Assembly: GCA_964017195.1 (NCBI GenBank)
Contig: OZ024892.1
Location: 7,779,366-7,843,365, forward strand
Direction of reading: 5' to 3'
Source: Siderastrea radians
Lineage: Eukaryota > Cnidaria > Anthozoa > Scleractinia > Rhizangiidae
DNA: 64,000 nt
How positions within the stretch are numbered: position 1 is the stretch's first letter; the number at the start of each line of letters is the position of its first letter. Below, piece after piece: positions 33,710 to 46,134 of this stretch. A program made the translations under genes and the position numbers. The notes under the pieces are model-generated. The model was given only the letters and a program-made list of their open reading frames with translations, ran no database searches and was not told where the DNA came from.

Positions 33710-35205
33710 AAAGTACAAAACAGCGACTACAGCTAAGAATACAGCGAGTATAACAGAAACTTTCGTTCTTTTATACTTGTATAAATACAGAAACGCTAAT
33801 TTTAACTTACCTTGTACATTTGTAACTCGAATCAAAACAGTATTATCTTAAGATATAGGTGATTGCAATGTGACATTTTCAGCTTTTGCTTACGTGTGTG
33901 ACAGTTTCGCTTTTGTTTAATTACCGAAGCTCGTGTGCTCGTGTTAGATGCGCAAATGACTTTTATGCCTTTATTCGGCTAGCTAGATTATTAGCGAATT
34001 CAATTGAGATTTAAATAAACTTGAGAAAAATTTTTCTTCAGTTCAGGGTATTTTAGTGATATTTTCAGTTTAAAAACTTGAGTTGCGAAGCTTTGGGATG
34101 CGTCTAATAGCCGAGTGCGTCTTATAACTGAAAAAGGACCTATATATGAAGTGTCCGGTCAGATACGAGGTGTGACCGACCTAAAATGTATTTGGCCGGT
34201 CATCTGGACCGGTGAATGTCCAAAAGTTATTTCCAGCCCTGTAAACCATATTTTATATTGTCCAGTTGTAAACTCTTTGACTTTCTGACCTTAAATTTGA
34301 AAGCAAAACACTAGTACTATAGAAAAATACTTCACTCCTTAAAAAACAGGTTGAAGAGTTACAGAGTTCAACGAGCCCCAATGCCTTGTTACGCTTTTTG
34401 TATTGATATCTACTATCTTCAGTGTGTCATCTCATAATTAAAACCGTCGTTTCAATGACCAGGAGAATGGAGATCACAAAGTTTTACACTAAGCTAAAAA
34501 CCCATATTTAACTTCACATTTCTCAATGTATCAATACATAGGTATCAATGAATAGGTAGACGACCAAAATTTTTAAACTTTTTCTTTTGTTTTTTGTTTT
34601 ATTATTTTTTACTTTAACATTTAGATAGAAGACTTTGAAGGAAATGTTAAATCAGTCTTTCATTAATGTAGGATCCGATTATAGTTTCTTCCAATTCAAT
34701 TGGAATTATAATTCAGTTTTTCCGGTGATCAGCGAGTCACATATTAGGTGGCTATACAGAACGACAAAAAATAAGCCAAATGGGTTAATATGTAGAAATT
34801 TCATCTGATATAAAGCTAGCTATCTTTTCGCTGATGATCAGCGGCGAGGTAGTTCTCTCTGTATATGGAAGAACGGTTGCTTAATCATGCTATAAGGAAA
34901 CAAAGGCTGAATAACGCCAGCTTTGCAAATGAAACAAAAAGAAACAATTCGAATTACAAAGAAGTTTACATTTCGCCAAAGCTAAATCTATATTCAAAGA
35001 AATCTTATCCTATAGAAAAACTAGATTTTATTCAGGAATAAGGAAAAGAATAGCAGCTAAAGATAAAACTAAAACGACTGGTCTATTATGAAACGGGACG
35101 CTATTCAGAAAGTACAATACAGCGACTACAGCTAAGAATCCTTCTACCAGAAACCTTCGTTCTTTTATGCTTGTATAAATACAGGGACGCTAGTTTGACT
35201 TACGG

Positions 35206-37328
35206 CTTTTTATCTATTGAAGGTTTCGTATTTTCAGTAGCTAAACGGCCTAAAATAATCAAAAGGACAGGTTTACAGAAAGGTCTCTTTTTATTCAAAA
35301 TCAAGAAAAAGTGCAAACAATACAATTCAAAAGCAAACATAAGCGACAACTGATTTAACTCCAAATAGAACAACGGTAAACAACTGTTTGAATGTATTAT
35401 TTCCATGTTTGCGGGTATGATGACGTCATGGATACCAAAAAAGCATTTAAACGGAGAGGATATCTGTTTTGTTCTATCTTCTTGCAGAGCCTGGAGAGGA
35501 AACACATTGGAACTAATCAACCTTTTAGAAAACCGAGCAGAGGTAAGATGTGCTAAAGTGATAATTTTCTTTATGTCAAATTGAGATCATGAATCGTTTT
35601 TACAAGTTTTCATCAAGCAAGGGTCCCCGGGAAATTTTATATTTTTCAATGAAATTCTTGCTTTTCTTAAGAAAATTGAATCCGGTAAAGTTCCTAAACC
35701 CTCGTCACTTTTGGATTTTACTGATTTTTTTTCTATTGCTACTCTCGGGGTCGTAATTTCGAGAGTTAGCTTAGGAAGGGTTAGTTAGGAAGCAAAAGCA
35801 CGTATCGTTTTTGGGCCAATTCTTATTAGTAAAATCCGGTGCAGTATTTGGCGATTGTGCGATTTCGCCATAGTAGACTATTATTTATCACTTTTACGTC
35901 ATAGATACCAACCACGTGAATAACAGGCAATTTCCTTAACTTGGACGAGCATAATTGAGTACAGTGTCCATTCCAGACAAAATTTATTTAGTCAATAAAT
36001 TACACAACTTAGACGCAGAGAGATGGCACTGAAAGCGTGAATTAACTGTCCAGTTTCTTTACCGTTTGCGTGAAATCTGTTTGCAAGGGAGATTGCAGTC
36101 CGTTGAACCATCCCGTTTTGTTGTTTAGTCTTAAAAGAGGACAAAGAATTAAAGAAAAAAACGCAAATATCCAGTCACTTCAGCAATGCGATACTCAGTT
36201 ATCCTTGTTTTCTACATTGCCTCACTGATACCAAAGAATGAGTCCTGAGATTTATTTCCTTTTTTTGATTTACAGAGTCAGGATCTTACGTACAAATCAA
36301 TCTTTTACTATTTGTTGTTTTTCTTCAGTAAGAGTTACTGGAATGTTGAAAACAAGACAGTATCACAAAAGAATGTCCCTGTTTTCAACTAATTAGTCGA
36401 TTTGAATAATGTAGTGCTGCTTGAACATAAAGCTTTGTGAACAAATCAGTAGATTTTAAATTCGGGATTTGAAGGTATTCCTGCAGTTCTGAAGAAAGAG
36501 GGGATAACGGAGTCATCAGAGTAATAATATGAAATAATCAAAACTCTTTTAATTGTGGTGGAGAATCAATACACAAATTTGTTGTTTGATGCGGGATAAT
36601 GTGATTGCAAAGCTGACTGAATTGATCACTGAGAAGTATTGATTTTTTTATGTCAGAAAAAAAATGCTTTGAAATTCCCAGTGAAATAAGGCAACAGAGA
36701 AATAGAACGAAAAGACGCTATTTTTTATCTACCTGAAATCAAAGTGAAATTTCTAGAGGTAGAAGAGAGTTGTTGGGTAGACAGGAAGAGTTAACTCAAG
36801 CGGAAGGAATTAATGAACACTGTGTGATATTGAATGGATGCCTTTTAGATTCGGTATACTTGATGTACATTTGAAGCTGTTGAGGAAATATACAAATATA
36901 AATTACGCATGAAACAATTAATAAAAGTGTTTTGATTATGTCATAATATTTTTCTGAAGGTCACGAAAGCTATGATCCTATGGCAGCAAATTCAGGCCGT
37001 ACTTGGCTGAAGGGCCTAAACACGTAACAGGAAGCCGCCGTTCTCGTGCAATTCGATTAGATAGTTTCATTAGTTCTTTGTTATAAGAAGTCGTGCCCTT
37101 TCTTGTTGTTATCATGTAAAGGTCTCTTTCTATGAGTTTAAGAGGCAAGCACAATTAAGGTAAGTCCATGTTATCTTGGTTTCCAAAAGCGTTTAACATA
37201 AAATGGTACAGAACTAGGTTGACTGCAAGTTAAAATAGTATTCCGGCAAGATGCTCGGGTCCAGCTGTCTTGCTAACAGCAAGTTAAGTTTCGCAGTAAC
37301 GCAGGACGTGACCACGTAGTTACGATAA
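35206..37328. other. Non-coding, AT-rich
   Basis: No recognised gene. A 55-bp segment at 35488-35542 has a good acceptor (cttcttgcag) and donor (GTAAGA) and is open in two frames, but it has no partner exon. The rest shows no repeat or RNA structure I can support. Confidence 0.35.
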
Positions 37329-37544
37329 TTGTCGACAACTCAACCAATCATTCCCACACTCGGGAAAAACGGTCAAGAACTTAGTTGTCGACAACTGAGT
37401 AGTTTCCCTTTTCGAAAAGGGAAACTGTCTAGTTGTCGACAACTGAAAATTTAGCGTTTATTTGTCTACAACTAATCCCACACACAGCGCTTTTTAGTTG
37501 TCGATAACATTTCGTTTTCGACAACAAATAGTTGTCGACAACTA
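37329..37544. repeat. Cluster of perfect palindromes around TTGTCGACAA
   Basis: AGTTGTCGACAACT occurs at 37383-37396, 37431-37444 and 37530-37543, the last extendable to 16 bp. A 10-bp core copy lies at 37329-37338. Decayed copies lie near 37462, 37495 and 37517. Between the first two full copies, and separated from each by exactly 4 bp, is a perfect 26-bp palindrome at 37401-37426 with half-site AGTTTCCCTTTTC. This could be a set of protein-binding sites or the terminal part of a small palindromic transposon. Confidence 0.85.
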
Positions 37545-39651
37545 AATGTCTAGTCTGTGGAGGTTTTTAATCTTTGGCGAAGATTAGTTTGAGCAATACA
37601 TTGATCATTAGCGCACAACAGGCTCTGTCCAAAGTTAATAAAAAAATCTGGTTATCAAGCTCAGGAAAATCCTATGTTTCACGTTTTTGTTACCGTTTTT
37701 AGCCTTCGTAAGAAACTTAGGCCACAAAAAAAAATGCAAATTAGGCTAAGGGTAGATAGTGAATTTATCCATGGATTATTATTAACTGTAACCGAAGACC
37801 ACATTTCAACGAGATTTGAGCGCCTGCGGTGTCGCTTTAAATGTTCGCGATAACGCCTATTCGGACTTACTGACTTACAAAACGCATGCAAAGTGAAAGA
37901 AAAATCCTTTAAGATCTGAAATATTTTGGCATCAGATGTTAAAAACAGAATTGTCTTGAGCAAAGCGCGTGGTTCGCTCCACGCGCCAGACGTCCCAGGA
38001 GAGAAAGCAAAGAAAATTTTAGGTGAGCGGGAAAATGAAACTCCTCTTTCAAAAGACGGCCTAGAAAGCAGTATAAACTATAGCGTGAAGTGTATGATGC
38101 CCAGCGAAAGCAGAAAACAGTGTGTTAGTGCGGTGTGATGATCAAGATTAATATTGTGCGCGAGAGATAACAACAGCTTACTCAACTAGGAGCCGACTAC
38201 CCAAGCAGAGCAGAAAGTGTTAGCTCAAGATTATTGCGTTTATTTTTATTCTAATGCTCGATAAACAACAACAGTTAAATAAAAATAAAAATAACCACCG
38301 AAGTACAATAATAGCTGAATGCAAGTTAGTAAATGTTTAAAAGCGGCAAGTTTAGGTTAAAATCCTGCTCGACAGATAACAGCAGCTCAATACAGAACTG
38401 ACTACCCAGGTGAGACAAACTACTTGACAGATAACAATAGTTCAATACAGAACTGACTACCCAAGTAAAGCAGTTTGCTCGACAGATAACAACAGTTCAC
38501 TAAAAAACTGACTAGCCATGACCAAGCGAAACAAAGAAATTCAGTGCGATCAAATATGATGGCTTATAATAGCACACATAGTCAAACTCATAACTTCAGC
38601 TTCAACTTACCAGTGCTCTTTTGCTTGCGTTGATCATTGGGGATTACACGCGAGTCCCGCGACCTCGTATTTCCCACCAATTCGTTTCAATCCGGTCAGA
38701 AGACTAAAATACCAGCTCTCCAAGAGTCTGAAAAATTTCTTTTGGGTTCGAAATCATCTATCCTCGTGATATGCCAAGGACAGAAACTGTGGCACCGGAC
38801 ATCCATAATTCCAGAAATAAATTATAAACGATTTCGAGAAGGCTCCGCACTTCATCTATTCGTCATATTTGCGCGCGTAGAAATCAAAATAAACGGCCTG
38901 ATCAGTGACCGATGTCGATTTTTCTTTTCTGCCATTAAATGGTACTTACCAAAATCAATTTGCAGGGCTTTGTAAAGAGCATCGAGAACCGGAATCGATA
39001 AACAACTTACAATTTACGCTTGCAGAATTCGCTTGCAGTAATTCATTGGCATTCGGGCGACAAAATGCAAATTCTTCGTGAGAGTCTTAGCTACAAAATC
39101 CAATGAAATTTTACCAATCACTATGAGGTTTCAAAAAGGTTTGCAAACCGTTTCAACAAAGGAATTACCATAAAATTGGACGAACACATTACGCGCCGCG
39201 TGGCGGTAACTTATGATTGACAAAGCAAAAGCAGAAACTGTGTGATTCAAATAACACTGTCTTGTCTCTGCTTTATGTTCGGGACGGACCATTTTATTTT
39301 TGAGGGGGGTGGCTGGGCAAATGCGAAAAACATTTCCTGCACAGCTTTTGCAGAAGAAAGAAATATCGTGCATAGCAGCACAAAGCAAAGAAATATATTG
39401 CAAACTAGTGAAATAAAATTCATGCGAAGGCCTCCAAAGCTTTTAGTCACGAATAAATATATTTCTGTAGAAAAAAAACTGCCCACCCTCCCCCCCCCCC
39501 CCCACACCAAATCAAAAATATAATGGTCCATCCCTTCCATTTTCTGGCAGATGGTTACAACTCATGTACAAGATTTTAGAATAAGACCTCCTGGACTGAT
39601 TTTTTTTTTTTTTTGCGACCAAAGCCTCTATATTTTTTTTGGCTTTATGTA
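37545..39651. other. Non-coding, with a short tandem repeat and homopolymer runs
   Basis: 38350-38520 has about three copies of a ~60-bp phrase (gacagataacarcagttcaatacagaactgactaccca). A C15 run lies near 39488 and T runs near 39600 and 39635. Frames at 38637-38975 and 39242-39540 show no domain. Confidence 0.4.
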
Positions 39652-42600
39652 TCAGTCCGGGCCACAACCAGAACTGGATATATAGTTTCCTGCAGTTTGA
39701 TTGGTTCAGATGCTGAACCAAAACATTGGCTTGACCGCGAAAGGACTAAGTTCCAGATAAATTTCTCGTGCAAGAAATACAGAATGCTTGTAGGATTACC
39801 GTGAAAATCAACCTTAGTACGGATAAATCTAGACGATTTCATTTGTCCAAGGATTCACTTCACAGATATCAAGATGCTGAGGGCCCAGCAATCTTTTTGT
39901 ACAAGCGGTACGCAGGCGACCGGTGCAGTTAAACGTTTGGACGTGCGTGAATATTTCAAGAGACCGAAGCAATAAGCCGAGAAGAAAACACCGATAGAAC
40001 GCATGTTTTGCAGTGAAAACGGCTTGAGTACCGATACATACTCAGTCGATGAGCTTTTAAAAGTCGAGTACTACTCTATATGTGTGTTGTGAGCGAAGAT
40101 AATTCGCCCTGGAGTGGTTCATTCTATTCTGCACCGGATGCATTACCCTACTCGCTTGAATACAACCTTGATCGAACAAAACTCCTGAAGTATTCTAGAT
40201 CTCTTGCTAGACATTAATTTATCAGAGTTCGAATAGCTGAACCTGTGGGACGAAACATCTTGGACACACGGTAACTGGTACGTACACACGAATTCCACTT
40301 GCCAGGTCACATGCATACAACGCTTACGAGTTTCTGTCTTTCGTTCACTGTAAACCCCAATGTAATTGGCAGTAATGGCTAGCTTGGGTTTAGATACCGT
40401 GCCTACGTGAGCAAAATTTGACAAAGGCATTTCACGTGGCAGAAATTGATATTTTGAAACAACCCTGAGAAACTGAATCCTTTACCTATCAAAAATGAAA
40501 TGGATGTGCAGAGTGCATTGTATGTTGCAAATAATAATACTAATAATAAATAAATATGTAAGCTTAAATATATAAATAAATAAATTGGTTTTCACAGAAG
40601 ACAAGAAAAGAAGTTTATTTTTATTTGTCCCTTCGCTTATTACTCACATCTTGTAATGTGAAAATGGTCTGTCAATATAGGTGATCCAGATAAACTAAAA
40701 TTTGTGATAGGCACATGAAGCCTCCAGAGTGTTGGCAGTGTATGCTCGATTAGATGGTATGCGAATATTCCGTATAAAATATGAGAGCACTTTTATATCA
40801 GTAAATTCCATATTTTCCCAAATAAGCATCCCCAGTTTTTATTTAATAGATGCCTGTGTCCAACGGACATTAATTTGAAGGAAACCTTTATTTGAGGTGT
40901 ATTTTTAGGCATATTTGAAAGCCCCATTCCTTGTCCTCATATGTACTAAACACACAAACAAAAGCAAACTGAAAAACATTATTTAACTGTAACTATGTCA
41001 AATGGACAGCAGACATAATTTCAATATTTATAGGATGAGCCAGCGAGCGCTTATTCAAAGGAGGCTTTTATTTGAGGGGAGGCACTTATTTAATTTTTCA
41101 CAAATCATGACCAGTTGGATAGTAATTTGTGTAATTGGCTGGTGACCAGTCTTATCTACACAACAGAGTGGCTACTCACAGAGTGGCTATTAACTACTCA
41201 GCATTAATTTCAAGTCGTTTGCATTTGCTGCAGTTTGCAGTTTGTTTTTGTTTTTTTTTAAGAGCAGTTAAACATTCAAATTATTAGAATTACCAATGAC
41301 TAGAAATGACAAGAGATAAACATGACGAACACTACACTCAACCTTTGTTGTCTCATTAGTCGTCTACAAAAAGCAGGCCAGGGGAGGGTGGTGCCTACTC
41401 AAGGGGAGGCACTCGTTTCAAATTTACGATAAGGCTGGGGCACTTGTTGTTTTCAAAGAAACCTCAAACACCGGGACACCACCAAAAGAACTATTATTTT
41501 AAAATGGCCTCATCCAACTGGCATTATAAGTAATCAACAAAGCCAGCTTATACTTATCTGGGGTCTAGCATTTAAATCCAGAAAACAAAATAAGAATTTG
41601 ACGCAAAATGGACTGCAATCATTTGGTATTCAATTTACTAGATCAATATTAATGTGGTTTTCATGAGTCATTTTTGGAATTCAGACCATTTTCATTCACC
41701 TGTACTGACAGATGGTTGGGGAAAATATAATTTTACTAGAAAAAGCCACATATCAATTTTGAAAAATATGGATGTCGTGAGTTGAAAGTTCATATTCAAA
41801 GTAAATTTGAGATTTTATCAGGTGGAAAGAAGGAAGCGATGCCATTAATTCATTTCATATTTTTCCTCAATTGACTGTGAACATTTTCACCATTTATAAG
41901 TTTTAATGAGCTCATTCAGTGTCCCAGTGTTTAACTGTTTCAATTCATTAAGAGCATAAATTCAAAGTTCCGAAACCATGAAAATATGAGTTATTCTTCA
42001 GCCATGTTTCACACTTTCCATCTTGCAGGTCATAACCTGAAGTAAAAGGAAGAATAAATTAAAACATGCCAGTAAGAAAGTTAATGCATTTGATATCACA
42101 GAAAATAAAATACAGAATCACTAGGGTATACAGTAGTATGTATTCTTCTAATCACAGAAATGAAAGGGATATCATGAAGGGATAGCCAGTGCACTAATTA
42201 ATACATCTGTGTTTTCATTTTCTAAAATGTAAATTGCAAATTTAGACTAATGCATAACATAAATGGTAATGGTTCATACATTAGTGAGCTGCTTCTGTGA
42301 TAGGCAATAACAAGTAAGCTTATTTGGTATTATTACAACAACACTGGTGGTAAGTACAAGTTTTATGATAAAAGCCATTCTCGTAAGCGACCAGCTCTAG
42401 TTGTAACCACTTGTATGAATTGCCGAGGTGGTCGTTTACGAGAGCTTCGGTTGTATTATTTCTGTTGTCAAAAATTGATGTTTTTGAAGAGGGACTCTCG
42501 CTCTCATCCCAATCTGTGTGCCCTTTCCCAGAACACAGATCACTTACAAAATGAACATGGCGTGAGCAGTCCAGTCGATGTATCACTTTACAAACAACAC

Positions 42601-43041
42601 ATAGCGCAACTCATTGTTGCATCTTCAAAAGCACAGCACTATGTGAAGAAGTCTTGCACTACAACTAAAATACTACCAAATACAAGCAAATTTCATGTAG
42701 ATTTCAAAAAAGTTTTTTGAAAGACCAGAAAAATTGTTACGTACCTTCTTTCTTTAGATGTTTGGCACCTGGTCAGGCAAATTTGTGCGCTCAGTAACCC
42801 CCAATTTCAATCGTTTCACGTCTAAATCGCATGCGAAACTTCAACGGACGCCATTTTTTTCACTCTGGTCTGTTTCGTTATTGTTCAAACGCAAGGTTCC
42901 CAAAGTACTGTGGGAAAAGGGCATTTCAAGGCCTAGAAAAGAGCTGAGAAGTGACCCAACATCGTGTCCCTTCGTGTGGGCGCCATCTTGGAAAGTTCGA
43001 TGACGTCACCATATATCCAGTTCTGGTTGTGGCCCGGACTG
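39652..43041. mobile_element. 3.4 kb TIR element with TGTAT target duplication
   Basis: Left end CAGTCCGGGCCACAACCAGA, continuing to about 31 bp. The right end on the opposite strand is identical over this length. TGTAT flanks it at 39647-39651 and 43042-43046. The interior has no recognisable transposase. It holds 'tttatttgagg'-type segments (40800-41110, 41395-41460) and a 'gtcgtttacgagagc' repeat near 42430. Probably non-autonomous. The superfamily is left open because a 5-bp duplication with CAGTCC ends is not diagnostic. Confidence 0.75.
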
Positions 43042-43046
43042 TGTAT

Positions 43047-44193
43047 TCGAAATCAGTGCGGCCATGATAGGCTTCTGGTGAGGCATTTATTGCATTGTGG
43101 AAGCTATCGAACGCTTGCTTTTTTTACGCAGCGAGAACGTGCGTAAGAACGGGATCGGAAATGTTAACGCTGGAGAAAAAAATCTTTTGAAATCACGCAA
43201 ACAGTCGGGATTGATTTATTTGATTTTCAAATGACTCAGATGCTGCATGAAGAATTGTACTGCCTGTCATTACCACAACGTTAATGGCCTCGCGTCTAGA
43301 GCAAAATGTTCCCTCAGGCTAGTTGGCTAATAAATTGGTTCCAGTACTTTTCCATGGAGCGATTAGTTTTTTCTTGACTTGATAGCTTTTTCCAGGTGGA
43401 ATTTTAATCAGAAATTTCGGGTTATGACCCTACTTTGATAGGACAATTCCTATTTACGAAATGTCTTAAATTATCTTGAAATCAATAGAATTGCATTGCG
43501 TTGACGTGAACCAAGCTTTATCCGTTTTATGAGTTTGAGCGTGCGGTATTTCTGTTAGTGCGTTACATGTTTTTCTGCGTTTTCCATGTGAAAATTTTAG
43601 AAAATTCGGGTTATAATCTTGATTTACTTACAAATGGTCACTTTTCTCGAAAGGAAAATTAAGTTGGGATGGTACCCTAGAATTCGAGGTTTAGGTCGCA
43701 AAAATCATTTTTTTGAAAACGGCAAAATTGTAGCCTTTAGTCAATTGTGAATACTATCGTGAAAGTATTTCACTTAATTTCCAGCATTAATTCAGTGAAA
43801 CTGACGAAATCTGAACAGCAGTACGGATTTTTCCATAGCAACGGCCATAGCAACCATTGTTTACATTTATTAAATGCAGAAAAATGACGTTGTAAAAGGA
43901 CCCCCACCCCCCTGCTTCCCTGCAGAAACCGACGTCAGTGTTCTTCTAGAGAAACACCTGCCGGAGAAGAGGAGAGATTTTTGGTGTCCGCGTTTTCATT
44001 GGCAAAACAAGTCCTATTTCTTACTTAAAACATGTTTTTCTGAACAGGAAAGTCATTCAACTTAAATTTCAATGTGACAAAATTCATTTGACAATAGTTT
44101 TAGGGCAATAAGCGACGAATTACTGTCGAGAATTCATTCCTTTGTCTTTAAGACCGTTTTTGTCGAATAACAGAATTTCCTGGAATAGAGGAA
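43047..44193. other. Non-coding flank
   Basis: AT-rich, with no supported gene. The small frame at 43874-44065 (..ETDVSVLLEKHLPEKRRDFW..) has protein-like composition but no recognised family and no clear start or splice context. Confidence 0.35.
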
Positions 44194-44741
44194 TAGCCTG
44201 CGAATACAGCCGCCTCTCATTCACGTCCCGCAACGAAGAGCGAAACGGGAAGAGAGACGTCTGCGATTCACCGCCAAAAATTCCATACTGATGACGTAAA
44301 TCTGTCCAGAATCCGGACAGGAACGCTGATTGGACGAGCGGACATTTTTGCATAATTAGCTCTATAATTATTCAGTGTTGTGATGTGAGAAATTCAGAAC
44401 CAATATGGCCGCTAATAGTGAGAATTCGTCTCGTCCTTCCTTGGAAAGTTTTCGCCTCTGCGTACAATCTATCTGTCCGAAGTTCAATGTTTCATCGTTA
44501 AAAGAAAGTCAGTTTCAGGCTCTTTATAGTTTTATCTGCGGTGAAGAGGTTTTTGTTAATCTGCCGACTGGATCAGGCAAGTTGCTAATATTTCAACTCG
44601 CGCCACTCGTACACACGTGGATGCATTATCGACGGGAGATTTACGTCATCAGTATGGAATTTTTGGCGGCGAATCGCAGACGTCTCTCTTCCCGTTTCGC
44701 TCTTCGGGACGTGAATGAGAGGCGGCTGTATTCGCAGGCTA
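44194..44741 (+). mobile_element. 548-bp Mutator-like element carrying a helicase fragment (9-bp duplication)
   Basis: Left TIR 44194-44303 and right TIR 44637-44741 match over ~105 bp with one 5-bp indel. Both begin TAGCCTGCGAATACAGCCGC, read inward. ATAGAGGAA is duplicated exactly at 44185-44193 and 44742-44750. A 9-bp duplication with long TIRs is the signature of Mutator-like elements. Between the TIRs lies the start of a RecQ-like gene rather than a transposase, the arrangement called Pack-MULE in plants. Confidence 0.8.
44405..44636 (+). pseudogene. RecQ-like DNA helicase, N-terminal fragment captured in a TIR element
   Basis: From ATG 44405 the frame reads MAANSENSSRPSLESFRLCV.., then FNVSSLKESQFQALYSF (RecQ motif 0, with the conserved Gln) and VNLPTGSGKLLIFQLAPLV (Walker A). 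The last residue of the Walker A box is Leu (GSGKL) where Ser or Thr normally binds Mg2+, so ATP hydrolysis would be impaired. No motif Ia onward is present. The frame runs on into the right TIR to 44812 and has no helicase sequence beyond ~76 residues. RecQ proteins unwind DNA during repair. This copy cannot do so alone. Confidence 0.75.
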
Positions 44742-44750
44742 ATAGAGGAA

Positions 44751-46134
44751 CTCTTAACAAAGATATCTCCCTTTTACCTATGCGTTATTTATCGTTATTT
44801 CCAAACCACTGACAGTTGGGCAGCTAAAAGTGGCAAGGTGCAAGTTCAACTAAAGAAGATTGTATTTTGGTACGTTTTATTGGACTAGGTATAGTTACCA
44901 TGGCAACACAGCTGGTAGTAAACCAGCATTAAATAATGGGTTTGATTTATTTTCAGAAAATCCAGTCGTTAGATTTTTTCCATCATTTGTCTCTAGAAAA
45001 CTCAGAAAAATACTGGCCTATTGACTTTGGTCTCGTAAAATTTTGACAGAGATATCTTCTGTTATTTTGTGTTTTGCATTTTAACGTTTTCTGAACATGT
45101 CCTCTGTCAGATTTCAATTTTTGTTTGCAAGCGAGCTAAGCGTGTTCCGAACTATTATTCTACCAAATTTGATGAAATTCTACTGAGCGATTCCGTAGAA
45201 ATCAGTGCATTTCCACTAAATCGTACAGTCACAATTTTCTGGTTAACTGCGCATGCGCTGCATTTGACAGGATTATTGATCTTTTCTCGATCCATACAAA
45301 CAATCCCAGAAAGGCAGGGTATTTTCCAAGAGTATTACCTTTAATACATTGAAAAACAAACGTTTTTGACACATAACAAACTGTTTGATTGTTAAGACGG
45401 AAAAAACGCTTGCACAATCTTCACTGAACAAAATGAAATGATCGCTGTACAGGCGCCAACAGGCCACATGTTTGTTTTTCTCAAAGCCTTGTGTGCGTGC
45501 GCTTATTCACGTCAGCAGTACAAATCGTAGAGTGCGCGCAAGCTGTTTTCAGAAACCTTAAAGTATTGTTTTTTCGGTGCAATGAACCTTAAAAAGAGTA
45601 TACAGGTTTGAAATACATCTCTCTAATTGACACTTTGTCTAATAATTATTTCCTGTTCAGAAGTTCTAAGAAAAAAGTTTTAAAAAATTGAATGAAGGAA
45701 AACTGGCTAATTTTTGAGGTTCATTGCACAGTCATGGCATTTATGTACAAATATGTTAGAGTTGGTTTGATACTTTTCCAACCGTGCATTAGTGAGTTAT
45801 CGTTGTTACGTGAGCATCACTTTTTCTAACTTAAGACGCTAGTTTATCATTAACTGTTGTGACATGTGACCTGAAAAGACTCATATTGATGTTAGGGCGT
45901 GAAGCCCTATAAAGTGATGGTAGAAGTTTCCCACGAAGTTCTCCTCTAAAAAAGTTCATCTTTTAGGGTACCATTTTACCTTAAAACAGTCAGGGTATGC
46001 TCCTTTTATATTAACGGCTCTTTCTTCCAGCTGTTGAAGAATTTTCACAGTCGAGGGCAAAGTTAAACCTCGGGCCTACAAGCAAAGTCACACCCCACCC
46101 TATTAGGGTTCCAAAGCAAAGCAGTTACATAACA
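44751..46134. other. Non-coding
   Basis: The frame at 45069-45344 shows no recognised domain. No repeat or RNA gene can be supported. Confidence 0.35.

Larger units (their letters stand above)
23721..35205. repeat. Tandem array of a ~1.39 kb unit, interrupted by two insertions
   Basis: Unit starts (agctatct..tcgccgat.atcagcggcga) fall at 23721, 25105 and 34818. Unit 1 is 1384 bp. Unit 2 becomes about 1.39 kb once the 881-bp insertion and the 7.4 kb retrotransposon are removed. Unit 3 is partial and ends near 35205. No coding frame is conserved between the units. The shared CGCCGATGATCAGCGGCG stretch is an imperfect palindrome. The array provides uninterrupted copies of both insertion sites: 23980-24040 for both, and 35080-35140 for the retrotransposon. 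Confidence 0.9.

Noticed and set aside
35488..35542. 55-bp exon-like segment (AWRGNTLELINLLENRAE frame)
   Set aside because: The splice sites are good, but it is isolated, two frames are open, and there is no recognised family.
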